Origin: Bacillota bacterium
GTDB lineage: Bacteria; Bacillota; Limnochordia; DTU080
Length of the DNA stretch: 64,000 bases
Assembly: GCA_012840225.1 (NCBI GenBank)
Contig: DULU01000005.1
Location: 1-64,000, forward strand
Direction of reading: 5' to 3'
The notes under the pieces were generated by a model. It ran no database searches. It saw only the letters and a list, made by a program, of their open reading frames with translations, and was not told the origin of the DNA. Made by a program: the position numbers and the translations under genes. Shown piece by piece: positions 54,922 to 62,480 of the stretch. Numbering within the stretch: position 1 is the first letter of the stretch; the number at the start of each line of letters is the position of its first letter.

Positions 54922-56217
54922 ATGAGTTCTAACGGCGGTAGCTTGATAATCGAAAACGGCAGCCTCATCACCTCCGGGCAGATCATCGACGACGGCATGG
55001 TGGCGATCCATGAAGGAAAGATCGTATATGCCGGGTCCAGACGGCCGGTGGACAGCGCTTGGTTCTCTAATCCGCCGGCGCGGGAAACCGGAGCCGGCAG
55101 CATCAGTATCAATAACAATATCAATAGGTTTGATGCCGGGAGAGGCTGGATCTGCCCTGGTCTGCTCGATGTGCACCTTCATGGCGGTGGAGGTGCCGAT
55201 GTGATGGATGCCTCCATTGAGGCTTTACATACCATCGCCAAAGCTCACACCCGGCACGGCACCACCGGTTTCCTGGCCGGCACCGTGACCGCCTCCCACC
55301 AAGAACTATTGCCTGTAGCCGAAGTGATTCGCCAGGCGGTGGCGGCCGGCGCCAACTCATTCGCCTCCACCCCCGCCTCCTCCGCCTCCTCCACCACCTC
55401 CACCCCAGACTGGCAAGCGGCTGCCGTGCTGGGTCTGCACCTGGAAGGCCCCTATCTGAGTTACAATAGGCGCGGCGCCCACAACGCCGCCCACCTGCGC
55501 CCCCCCTCCAAAGAAGAACTGGCGGAACTCCTGGCGATCCTCGGCGCGCATTTCCGCATGATCACTCTTGCCCCGGAACTGGAAAACGCGCTGGAAATTA
55601 TTCCCTGGCTGGTCCAACATGATGTCACCGTCTCCCTCGGCCACAGCGAAGCCCCATACGAGCTGGCACTAAAAGCCATAGCCGCCGGAGCCCGGCATGC
55701 CACCCATACCTATAACGGCATGAACGCTCTCCACCACCGTGATCCGGGCCTGCTCACCGCCGTGTTGCTGGAAGACCGGCTCACGGCCGAGCTGATTGCC
55801 GACGGCATACATGTACACCCGGCCGTCCTCCGCCTGGCCTGGAAGCTCAAAGGTACGGAGCGTACCTGCCTGGTGACCGATGCCATAGGCGCCATGGGCA
55901 TGCCTCCGGGCCTGTATAATCTCGGAGGATTGGAAGTGGAAGTGGTCGGCAACACCTGCCGCCTGATCGAAGGCGGGAGCTTGGCCGGCAGCGTACTCGG
56001 TATGGATATAGCCGTAAAAAATATGGTGGAAATGGTGGGTGTGCCCCTGAGGGAGGCCGTATATATGGCCACCGCCGTTCCGGCCAGGCAGATGGGTCTC
56101 GCCCACTGTAAAGGAGCTCTGGCTCCGGGCATGGACGGTGATATCTGCGTGCTGGGCCAGGATTTGCTGTGCTCGGCCACCATCATCGCCGGCCGACCGG
56201 TATACCGGGCCGGCTGA
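54922..56217 (+). CDS. nagA: N-acetylglucosamine-6-phosphate deacetylase
   Basis: A 431-residue amidohydrolase that releases acetate from GlcNAc-6-phosphate, the entry step into glucosamine-6-phosphate metabolism. Key segments: PGLLDVHLHGGGGADVMD, TTGFLAGTVTA, GLHLEGPYLS, VSLGHSEAPYE, HATHTYNGMNALHHRDPGL (family usually HLFNAM), LIADGIHVHP, LVTDAIGAMGMPPG with catalytic Asp, and LAGSVLGMDIAVKNMV. The start has GAGAGGAAC upstream. A Ser/Thr/Ala repeat (STPASSASSTTSTP) interrupts the region before LEGPY. No nagB is adjacent. Confidence 0.92.
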   Translation: MSSNGGSLIIENGSLITSGQIIDDGMVAIHEGKIVYAGSRRPVDSAWFSNPPARETGAGSISINNNINRFDAGRGWICPGLLDVHLHGGGGADVMDASIEALHTIAKAHTRHGTTGFLAGTVTASHQELLPVAEVIRQAVAAGANSFASTPASSASSTTSTPDWQAAAVLGLHLEGPYLSYNRRGAHNAAHLRPPSKEELAELLAILGAHFRMITLAPELENALEIIPWLVQHDVTVSLGHSEAPYELALKAIAAGARHATHTYNGMNALHHRDPGLLTAVLLEDRLTAELIADGIHVHPAVLRLAWKLKGTERTCLVTDAIGAMGMPPGLYNLGGLEVEVVGNTCRLIEGGSLAGSVLGMDIAVKNMVEMVGVPLREAVYMATAVPARQMGLAHCKGALAPGMDGDICVLGQDLLCSATIIAGRPVYRAG

Positions 56218-56340
56218 ACATACCTGTTTTCGGTGATATAATTACAACCCGGCAACACTTCACAATAAAACCTCTTCGTGCTAACATGAAACAGGTTGGT
56301 AACGTAAATGTTCGTAAATGTTACTCGATAGGAGGTATCA

Positions 56341-57381
56341 GTGGTGTCCAAGAAAGTGGGTTGGGGTATAATCGGTTGCGGCGTCATCGGCCCTACACAT
56401 GCTGTGGCCATAAATGAAGTGGAAGATGCTGCTCTGGTGGCGACTTGCGATGTGATTCCGGAGAGAGCCGAAGCTATGGCCAAGCAGTATAATGCCGCTC
56501 ATTGGTATACCGACTATAACGAAATGCTCAAACGGGACGATATCGATGTGGTATCGATTTGCGTTCCCAGCGGCTTGCACGGAGAAGTGGCGGAAGCAGC
56601 AGCCAAAGCCGGCAAGCATGTATTCACCGAGAAACCGATGGAAATCACCAAGGCCAAGATCGACCGCATGATTCAGGTTTGCCGTGAAGAAGGTGTGAAG
56701 CTCGGCTGCGTCTTCCAGATGCGCACCGTCGCCGCCAACATCATCGCCCGCCAGACGATCCAGGAAGGCCGCTTGGGCACCATGGTATTAGCCGACTGCT
56801 ATCAAAAGTATTATCGCAGCCCCGAGTATTACAAAAGCGCCGATTGGCGGGCCACCTGGGAGCTCGACGGCGGCGGCGCCCTGATGAATCAATGCGTGCA
56901 CGGCATCGACCTCCTGTTGTGGATGGTGGGCAGTCCTGTGGAGAGCGTGGTGGCTCAAGCTGAGCACCTGGTGAGGGATATCGTCGTTGAGGATACTGCC
57001 GTAGCTCTCCTGAAATTTAAAAACGGGGCTATGGGCGTCATCGAAGGCACCACTTCATGCAATCCCGGGCAAAAAGCCCGCTTCGACATCCACGGCAACG
57101 ACGGCACTATCATCCTGGAAAACGGGCAGATCGTGCAGTGGCATGTGCCGGATATGCCGAAGCCGGAAATCAAGTCCCCGAAAGAAGCCGGCGAAGTTTA
57201 TAAAGATCCCAAAGCCCTCTCCAAGCACGGCCATATCGTGCTGGTCAAGGATATGACGGAAGCGATACTCCACGATCGCCAGCCGATGATCACGGGCGAG
57301 GAAGCCAGGAAAGCCGTCGATCTCATCTTGGCTATTTATGAATCGGCGCAGAACAACAGGCGGGTTTATCTCAATAATTGA
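56341..57381 (+). CDS. Gfo/Idh/MocA-family oxidoreductase
   Basis: A 346-residue NAD(P)-dependent sugar or inositol-type dehydrogenase. It has the Rossmann start WGIIGCGVIGPTHAVAI, VVSICVPSGLHGEVAEAAAKAGKHVFTEKPM with catalytic lysine, and the C-terminal domain with WELDGGGALMNQCVHGIDLLLWMVG. GTG 56341 or GTG 56344 follow GGAGG by five and eight bases. It is downstream of nagA by 123 bases on the same strand and followed by a clear terminator, so it may be in the same operon. Confidence 0.9.
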   Translation: MVSKKVGWGIIGCGVIGPTHAVAINEVEDAALVATCDVIPERAEAMAKQYNAAHWYTDYNEMLKRDDIDVVSICVPSGLHGEVAEAAAKAGKHVFTEKPMEITKAKIDRMIQVCREEGVKLGCVFQMRTVAANIIARQTIQEGRLGTMVLADCYQKYYRSPEYYKSADWRATWELDGGGALMNQCVHGIDLLLWMVGSPVESVVAQAEHLVRDIVVEDTAVALLKFKNGAMGVIEGTTSCNPGQKARFDIHGNDGTIILENGQIVQWHVPDMPKPEIKSPKEAGEVYKDPKALSKHGHIVLVKDMTEAILHDRQPMITGEEARKAVDLILAIYESAQNNRRVYLNN

Positions 57382-57440
57382 TGTTGATGCCGGCGGTCAA
57401 TACCGGCAACGTGAGTGTGGGAAGTTGTTGGGAAGTTATC

Positions 57441-57480
57441 GAGGCGGGTGCCGGCAGAGGTCCCGCCTCATCTTTTTCTT
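57441..57480 (+). terminator. Intrinsic terminator after the Gfo/Idh/MocA gene
   Basis: Stem GAGGCGGG (57441-57448) with CCCGCCTC (57462-57469), 13-base loop, then ATCTTTTTCTTTTT. Confidence 0.85.
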
Positions 57481-57552
57481 TTTCCCTAAATTTTATCCCT
57501 AAATTTTCCGCAGATACGGCAATAAAACTCTACCTCCTGCGTCTTTACTGTT

Positions 57553-58092
57553 ATGGGAAACGAAAAGGCTGGCATCACGAACTTCATAACGGTGGAATAC
57601 CGGCGGCTGGTGCGCTATGCCGCCCGCCTGGTGGACGGCTTGGAAGACTGGGATGCGGAAGATGTGGTCCAGGACGTCATGGTGCGCTTCTTTTCCCGCC
57701 CCAGGAGCGGTCTTCCGATAACGAAACTGACCGCCTACTTCTACCGGGCCATCAGGAACAGGGCTATCGATCTGTATCGCACCCACCACCATGAAGAGTC
57801 CATCGATGCTCCGGTGGATGATGATGAAGATTTGCACCTGGTCGACCTGTTGACCGATCTCACGCACGACGTCGCCGCTGCCGTCGAGCAGAACGAGTTG
57901 TTCGAGCGGCTCTATCAGGCCATCGACGCCTTGCCGGCGAAGGAGCGGGAGATCATTTTGGCCACCGAATTTGCCGGGCGCAAGTACAGTGAGCTGGCCC
58001 GTGAGCTGGGTGAGCCTATCGGCACGCTCTTGTCCCGGAAAAGCCGGGCTCTCTCCCGCTTGCGAGCAGCGTTTCCCGAACTGACCAAGTGA
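57553..58092 (+). CDS. ECF-type RNA polymerase sigma factor
   Basis: A 179-residue group 4 sigma factor. Region 2 is at about residues 15-85 (LVRYAARLVDGLEDWDAEDVVQDVMVRFF, KLTAYFYRAIRNRAIDLYR). Region 4 is at about 120-175 (LYQAIDALPAKEREIILATEFAGRKYSELARELGEPIGTLLSRKSRALSRLR, split by no gap). It directs transcription of an unknown regulon, often envelope-stress genes. A small membrane-protein gene follows after 26 bases with a strong ribosome site and is the likely partner or anti-sigma. No zinc anti-sigma motif (HxxxCxxC) is seen. Confidence 0.9.
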   Translation: MGNEKAGITNFITVEYRRLVRYAARLVDGLEDWDAEDVVQDVMVRFFSRPRSGLPITKLTAYFYRAIRNRAIDLYRTHHHEESIDAPVDDDEDLHLVDLLTDLTHDVAAAVEQNELFERLYQAIDALPAKEREIILATEFAGRKYSELARELGEPIGTLLSRKSRALSRLRAAFPELTK

Positions 58093-58118
58093 CACAAAGA
58101 CAGAAGGAGGTTCCCTAT

Positions 58119-58679
58119 ATGAGCTTGTTCAGATTACTGTCACGTCTCCAACCCAAGCGTTATAGCGGTGTAGCCAAAGCTTTGATCATTGCCGCCATCG
58201 TGCTCTCGATCGCCGGTATCATAACCGGTCTGATTTTCCTGATCGCCTATATCTTCATGGCGTTGTGGAACTGGCTGATGCCCGATATTTTCGGTTTGAA
58301 GACCATATCTATTCTGCAAGCCGTCGGCCTGATTTTCCTGGCAAAAATCCTCTTCGGCGCCTTTGAGGGCAACCGTGGTTCTTCTCAAAGCAGCCATCAC
58401 AGTCGTCATCATCATGACCATGCTCCGCCCAAGCACCCGTGGCCGCCGTCGACGTCGGCCTCAGCCCCGGCACCGGCAGCACCGGCAACACCGGCAGCAC
58501 CGCCGGCACCAGATGATGAGGCCGGAGCGGCCGGATCCTGGCCGGGTTCCGGATCCGAGCCCGGACCCACGGCACAATGGCAACAATATTGGCAGGAAGA
58601 GGGCAAAGCCGCCTTTGAGGCCTGGTTGAGAAAGAAAGGTATCAAGAGAGAAGAGCCGGAAAACGGAAAAAACGAATAA
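58119..58679 (+). CDS. Membrane protein paired with the ECF sigma factor
   Basis: A 186-residue protein; ATG 58119 lies eight bases after AGAAGGAGG. Two hydrophobic helices (about residues 23-47 and 61-77) are followed by a His-rich stretch (SSHHSRHHHDH), an Ala/Pro repeat linker, and a charged amphipathic end with WQQYWQEEGKAAFEAWLRKKG. The topology could place the C-terminal helix in the cytoplasm to bind the sigma factor (inference). It ends just before a strong terminator, so sigma and membrane protein form a two-gene unit. Confidence 0.75.
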   Translation: MSLFRLLSRLQPKRYSGVAKALIIAAIVLSIAGIITGLIFLIAYIFMALWNWLMPDIFGLKTISILQAVGLIFLAKILFGAFEGNRGSSQSSHHSRHHHDHAPPKHPWPPSTSASAPAPAAPATPAAPPAPDDEAGAAGSWPGSGSEPGPTAQWQQYWQEEGKAAFEAWLRKKGIKREEPENGKNE

Positions 58680-58687
58680 GTCAAAGG

Positions 58688-58718
58688 AACGGCCGATGCA
58701 TAATCGGCCGTTATTTTT
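58688..58718 (+). terminator. Intrinsic terminator after the sigma operon
   Basis: A perfect 10-bp stem AACGGCCGAT/ATCGGCCGTT with a five-base loop (58698-58702), followed by ATTTTT. Confidence 0.92.
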
Positions 58719-58733
58719 CCGGCCATTTTCCTG

Positions 58734-58739
58734 TATAAT
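58734..58739 (+). promoter_or_regulatory. -10 element upstream of the next membrane-protein gene
   Basis: A perfect TATAAT preceded by TG lies 38 bases before GTG 58777. The -35 region (TTATTT, 58711-58716) is weak. Confidence 0.45.
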
Positions 58740-58776
58740 ATAGGTTATTAAAACAAAGCTGGAAGGATACCGCCCG

Positions 58777-59274
58777 GTGAACAAAAACCTGCTGATCAAG
58801 TTCGGTGTTTTATTTCTGGCCATCATCGCCGTCCTGGTTTTGCTGTTGCCGCTGGCCGCCGTGAAGGGCACCAGTGGCTTCACTTTCACCTTCTGCAACA
58901 TCATGGCGGTCATATTCCTCTCCATTGCCGCCTTCCTCAGCCGGAACAGGGATCAATTCGTCAACAGCAGCAACGGCAACGGCAACGGCAGCGGCAGCAA
59001 GCAGCTCAGAGCCGACTGGAAAGAGCGCTTTCGCCTCTTCATCATGTATGTGGCCGGCATTGGTGTAGCTGCGGCGATGAGCGGGTATCTCCTCCTGTTT
59101 CTCATGGCCCCCCACAGCGGGCGGCTGCTCCTCGGCGCCGCCATAGCGGCTTTCGACGCTTTCCTCTGGGTCACCTTGATGTCGTGGGTGCTGGCCGGAC
59201 GGCGGATCGACCCTTTTACCTACTGGTCTCCTTTCGTCTTTTATAACCTTGGCACATTCATAGCCTTGATATAA
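58777..59274 (+). CDS. Four-helix membrane protein, unknown function
   Basis: A 165-residue protein starting with GTG 58777 (AAGGA nine bases upstream). Hydrophobic segments are at about residues 8-29, 35-54, 87-108 and 116-138, with a further one near the C-terminus. An Asn/Gly repeat (NSSNGNGNGSGS) links the second and third. I recognise no family. Its own promoter and the terminator before it separate it from the sigma operon. Confidence 0.65.
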   Translation: MNKNLLIKFGVLFLAIIAVLVLLLPLAAVKGTSGFTFTFCNIMAVIFLSIAAFLSRNRDQFVNSSNGNGNGSGSKQLRADWKERFRLFIMYVAGIGVAAAMSGYLLLFLMAPHSGRLLLGAAIAAFDAFLWVTLMSWVLAGRRIDPFTYWSPFVFYNLGTFIALI

Positions 59275-59298
59275 GGGCTTTATGGCGGCGCTATATCG

Positions 59299-60294
59299 CT
59301 ATATTGGCGAGACGTCGGAAGTCAGATCGAGCCAGGAGAGTTCCGCCGCAGTGAGCTTTATATCAAGGGCCGGCAAATTGTCTGCCAACTCGGCCGGACT
59401 GGCAGCGCCCACCAAAGCAAATACATTTAGACCATGATGGAAAAGGTAGGCCAAGGCCACCTGCGGCACGCTCACGCCCTTGACCTCCGCCAGCCGTCTC
59501 GCCCGTTCCAGGCGCTCAAAATTGGGTTCGTGGCAATAGGCGCGCCGGCAGGCCTTATCCAGCTGCTCTTTGGTCCGGTGATAGTTTTCCCTGGTAATGC
59601 GCCCGGAAAAGAGTCCCCGGGCCAGGCTGGAATAGGCGAAGATAGGCATGTTCCCTCGGCGATACCACTCCCTGGCCTCCGCCTCCCTCGGGCCGCTGAT
59701 GGACACACATCCCGGTCCCCAGGGATTATCCAGTTGCTCGGCCAGGCTGAAGTTGGGGCTGCTGGCCACAAAAGGCTGCAGGTTATGGGCTGCGGCATAG
59801 TCGTTGGCCGCCTGGATTCTTTCATGCCGCCAGTTGGAACCGCCGAAAGCCCTGATTTTCCCCGCTTCGTAGTGTTCATTCAACACCTCGACTATGGGGC
59901 CGACCGGCACTTCCGGATCATCCCGGTGCAATAGATAGATGTCGATGTAATCGGTTTGCAGGCGAGCCAGAGAGTCGGTCAGGTCGGCGGTGATGTCGAA
60001 AGGTGTTACCCGCCAGCGGTCGGCATTGGGATGAGCGCCTTTGGATATGATGACCACTTTTTCCCGGTTGCCCCTGGCCTTTAGCCAGCGGCCGATGGCG
60101 CGCTCGCTGTCGCCGCCGGCATATACATGAGCCGTATCCAGGGTATTATATCCCTGCTCAAAGGCGCTATCCAGTAAGGCGAAACTGCTTTCCAGCTCTC
60201 TGGTGTTTATGATCATCGTCCCCAGCACCAGCCGGGAGACCGATTTGTCGACACCTGGCACTTGACCGTATTGCATGGATGATGATGCTGGCAT
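59299..60294 (-). CDS. Aldo/keto reductase
   Basis: A 331-residue NADPH-dependent oxidoreductase. ATG 60294 follows GGAGGAG. The catalytic tetrad is visible: Asp and Tyr in NTLDTAHVYAGGDSE, Lys in VVIISKGAH, His in DIYLLHRDD. The nucleotide-binding end has FALVGAASPAELADNLPAL. It is the last gene of a run phosphoesterase - Gfo/Idh/MocA - aldo/keto reductase; its ribosome site overlaps the stop of the preceding gene. A role in sugar reduction is likely but the substrate is unknown. Confidence 0.9.
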   Translation of the reverse strand: MPASSSMQYGQVPGVDKSVSRLVLGTMIINTRELESSFALLDSAFEQGYNTLDTAHVYAGGDSERAIGRWLKARGNREKVVIISKGAHPNADRWRVTPFDITADLTDSLARLQTDYIDIYLLHRDDPEVPVGPIVEVLNEHYEAGKIRAFGGSNWRHERIQAANDYAAAHNLQPFVASSPNFSLAEQLDNPWGPGCVSISGPREAEAREWYRRGNMPIFAYSSLARGLFSGRITRENYHRTKEQLDKACRRAYCHEPNFERLERARRLAEVKGVSVPQVALAYLFHHGLNVFALVGAASPAELADNLPALDIKLTAAELSWLDLTSDVSPI

Positions 60295-60299
60295 AGTTG

Positions 60300-61286
60300 C
60301 TACTCCTCCATCGGGTATTTCAGACCCCATTGCCGGCGCAGGGTATCCATGGTCTTCAATATGGAAAGGGATTCGCGGTGCGGCATGCGCTCGCACTCCA
60401 GCTTTCCCTCTTTCAGGCATTGGTTGACGGCCGCCGCTTCGTAATTGTAGCCGTTTCCCAGGAGCGGTATCTCCACCTTGAGGGGTTCTTTTCCGGGGAT
60501 ATTCAAGGTGGCGGCAGTGGGATGCCAAAAGGCGGGCAGGTGAATATAACCGCCGGTGCCATATATCCAGGCCGACTGGATGGTGGTGGTGCGCACGGCA
60601 GAGGTGAGCGTCGCCAGCCGTCCCCCATTATAGGCCAGCACCATGGCGGCTTGTTCATCCACTCCGGTCTCGCCCAGATGCGCCAGGCCGGTAATGCGCT
60701 GTGGCGGCTCGCCCATCACCCATTCAGCAAAGGATACGGTGTATACGCCCACATCCAGCAGGCTGCCTCCGGCCAGTTCCGGCTTGAACAGGCGGCCTTC
60801 CGGATTCCAGGCGCCGCGAAAACCGAAATCGGCGCTCACCAGGCGCACCTCACCGATGGCTCCCGCCGCCAACCAATCTTCCACCTGCTTCATGATGGGA
60901 AAAAAGCGGGTCCACATGGCTTCCATAAGGAACACCCGGCGCTCCCGGGCGGTAGCGATGAGCTTTTGCGCCTGGGCGGCATTGACGGTCAGCGGTTTTT
61001 CGCACAACACTGCCCGGCCGGCCTCCAGACAAAGCAAAGCGCATTCCAGGTGGGCGGAATGGGGGGTGGCCACATAGACGACATCGATGGAATCATCGGC
61101 AGCCAGATCCTCGTATGAGCCGTACCTGAGAGGGATGTTATACTTGTCCGCAAAAGCGTTGGCCTTTTCCAGTGACCTGGAGGCCACGGCCGCCAGCTCG
61201 GCGTCGGGCACCACCGCCAGCCCGGCGGCAAATTTGTGCGCTATGTTGCCCGGTCCCATTATTCCCCAGCGGATATTCTTTTTCAT
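60300..61286 (-). CDS. Gfo/Idh/MocA-family oxidoreductase (dihydrodiol dehydrogenase-like)
   Basis: A 328-residue NAD(P)-dependent dehydrogenase. ATG 61286 overlaps the stop of the phosphoesterase gene (ATGA) and has AAAGGAG ten bases upstream. Rossmann start IRWGIMGPGNIAHKFAAGL, then VVYVATPHSAHLECALLCLEAGRAVLCEKPLTVN with the catalytic lysine, VFLMEAMWTRFFP, and GGSLLDVGVYTVSFAEWVMG. The wording is close to dimeric dihydrodiol/xylose dehydrogenases. It is translationally coupled to both neighbours, so the three gene products probably act together. Confidence 0.9.
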   Translation of the reverse strand: MKKNIRWGIMGPGNIAHKFAAGLAVVPDAELAAVASRSLEKANAFADKYNIPLRYGSYEDLAADDSIDVVYVATPHSAHLECALLCLEAGRAVLCEKPLTVNAAQAQKLIATARERRVFLMEAMWTRFFPIMKQVEDWLAAGAIGEVRLVSADFGFRGAWNPEGRLFKPELAGGSLLDVGVYTVSFAEWVMGEPPQRITGLAHLGETGVDEQAAMVLAYNGGRLATLTSAVRTTTIQSAWIYGTGGYIHLPAFWHPTAATLNIPGKEPLKVEIPLLGNGYNYEAAAVNQCLKEGKLECERMPHRESLSILKTMDTLRRQWGLKYPMEE

Positions 61287-62353
61287 GCTTGATCGTCTCC
61301 TTTCCGCACCGGCCACAGCCGCTCTGCCGGCGGCAGTTCCGGTTGATCCTTATATAGGCGATTAAAGGTCCGGCGGCCGGCCTCGGCATAGACCGCCCGC
61401 ACTTCATCCCCCACTATTTCCAGATATCCTTCTATCCCTAAAGAAAAATAGGTGTCTGCCTTGAATATTTTCCCCCAGCGTTGCGCCAGACGTCCGAAGA
61501 GGCCGTTGAGCGCTCCGGGCGAGTGGCCGAAAGCCACTTGCTTCATGCCATATGCTTCGAAGAGCCGGTCCACCGCTTCCTCGCCGTCCTGCCACCAGTG
61601 ACGGGCCGCCACCGGGCTTTCCCGTCCGGCATAGGGATCAAGCAGGGGGTGATCCCAGCGCTGCTGCTCAAGAAGGGCGGCAAAGGTGCGGTTGAGGGCG
61701 GCGACACCGGCTGTCCATCCGCAGGGCGGGCCGCCGTGAAAAAAGCCCCAGGTGCCGATTTTGGCGGCCACCGGCAGGCGCTTCAGCCAGGGGAGGGTGC
61801 CGTCCTTCTCCAATATGTCGCCCAGGAGGGCGGCGGCTTGCCGGGCTACCGCCGTGGGGATGGCAGCACAGGCGGAAACATATTCCTCCGGGTAATCGTC
61901 ACGCCTTTTTTCCAAGAGCGATTGCTGAAAACAGGTCTGCAGATGCGATGTGCCGAGAGAAGGCACCTGATGGCGATCCAGATACTCACCGAGCCGCTCG
62001 CCGCCTCCAGCCCGCCCCCAACTCCGGGCAGTCTCCCAGTTGAGCCGGTCGTCCCCGGTGGCGAGCGTCCTGAGCAGGAGCAGCTCATGATTGCCCAGCA
62101 AAACGGTGACCCGGCCGGAGAACTCCTCCGTCAGGCGGCGGATCAGGAACACCACTTCGCGGGAAGAAGCGCCCTCATCGATCATGTCTCCGCAAATCAC
62201 CAGGTGCTCGCCGGGAGCAATGCGCCACTCTCCCTTCCGGTCGATGAAGGAGGCCAGCTGCATGACTCTGGTGAACCCCTCAAGGCAGCCGTGGATGTCG
62301 CCTACCACCACGAGGCGCCTGATTTTGCTTGTGTCGTCATGGCTTTTTTCCAT
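61283..62353 (-). CDS. Calcineurin-like metallophosphoesterase
   Basis: A 356-residue phosphoesterase with the binuclear metal motifs VVVGDIHGCLEGF, LVICGDMIDEG and VTVLLGNHELLLL, plus C-terminal histidines (GFFHGGPP, VAFGHSPGAL). This is the PPP/ApaH-like pattern. Possible substrates include phosphoproteins, dinucleoside polyphosphates or sugar phosphates. It is the first gene of the coupled three-gene operon, and divergent from the S9 peptidase gene with a 127-base gap. Confidence 0.87.
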   Translation of the reverse strand: MEKSHDDTSKIRRLVVVGDIHGCLEGFTRVMQLASFIDRKGEWRIAPGEHLVICGDMIDEGASSREVVFLIRRLTEEFSGRVTVLLGNHELLLLRTLATGDDRLNWETARSWGRAGGGERLGEYLDRHQVPSLGTSHLQTCFQQSLLEKRRDDYPEEYVSACAAIPTAVARQAAALLGDILEKDGTLPWLKRLPVAAKIGTWGFFHGGPPCGWTAGVAALNRTFAALLEQQRWDHPLLDPYAGRESPVAARHWWQDGEEAVDRLFEAYGMKQVAFGHSPGALNGLFGRLAQRWGKIFKADTYFSLGIEGYLEIVGDEVRAVYAEAGRRTFNRLYKDQPELPPAERLWPVRKGDDQA

Positions 62354-62480
62354 ACGGAGGTGTCAATTCGGCACCTCAGAATAAACGCCTGCCTGAAAAA
62401 AGCAGGAGACCGCCTTTTCATATATTAATTGTATACATAATCAATAACTACAATCTGCTCAGCAAACGAGGTGTGTTAAC

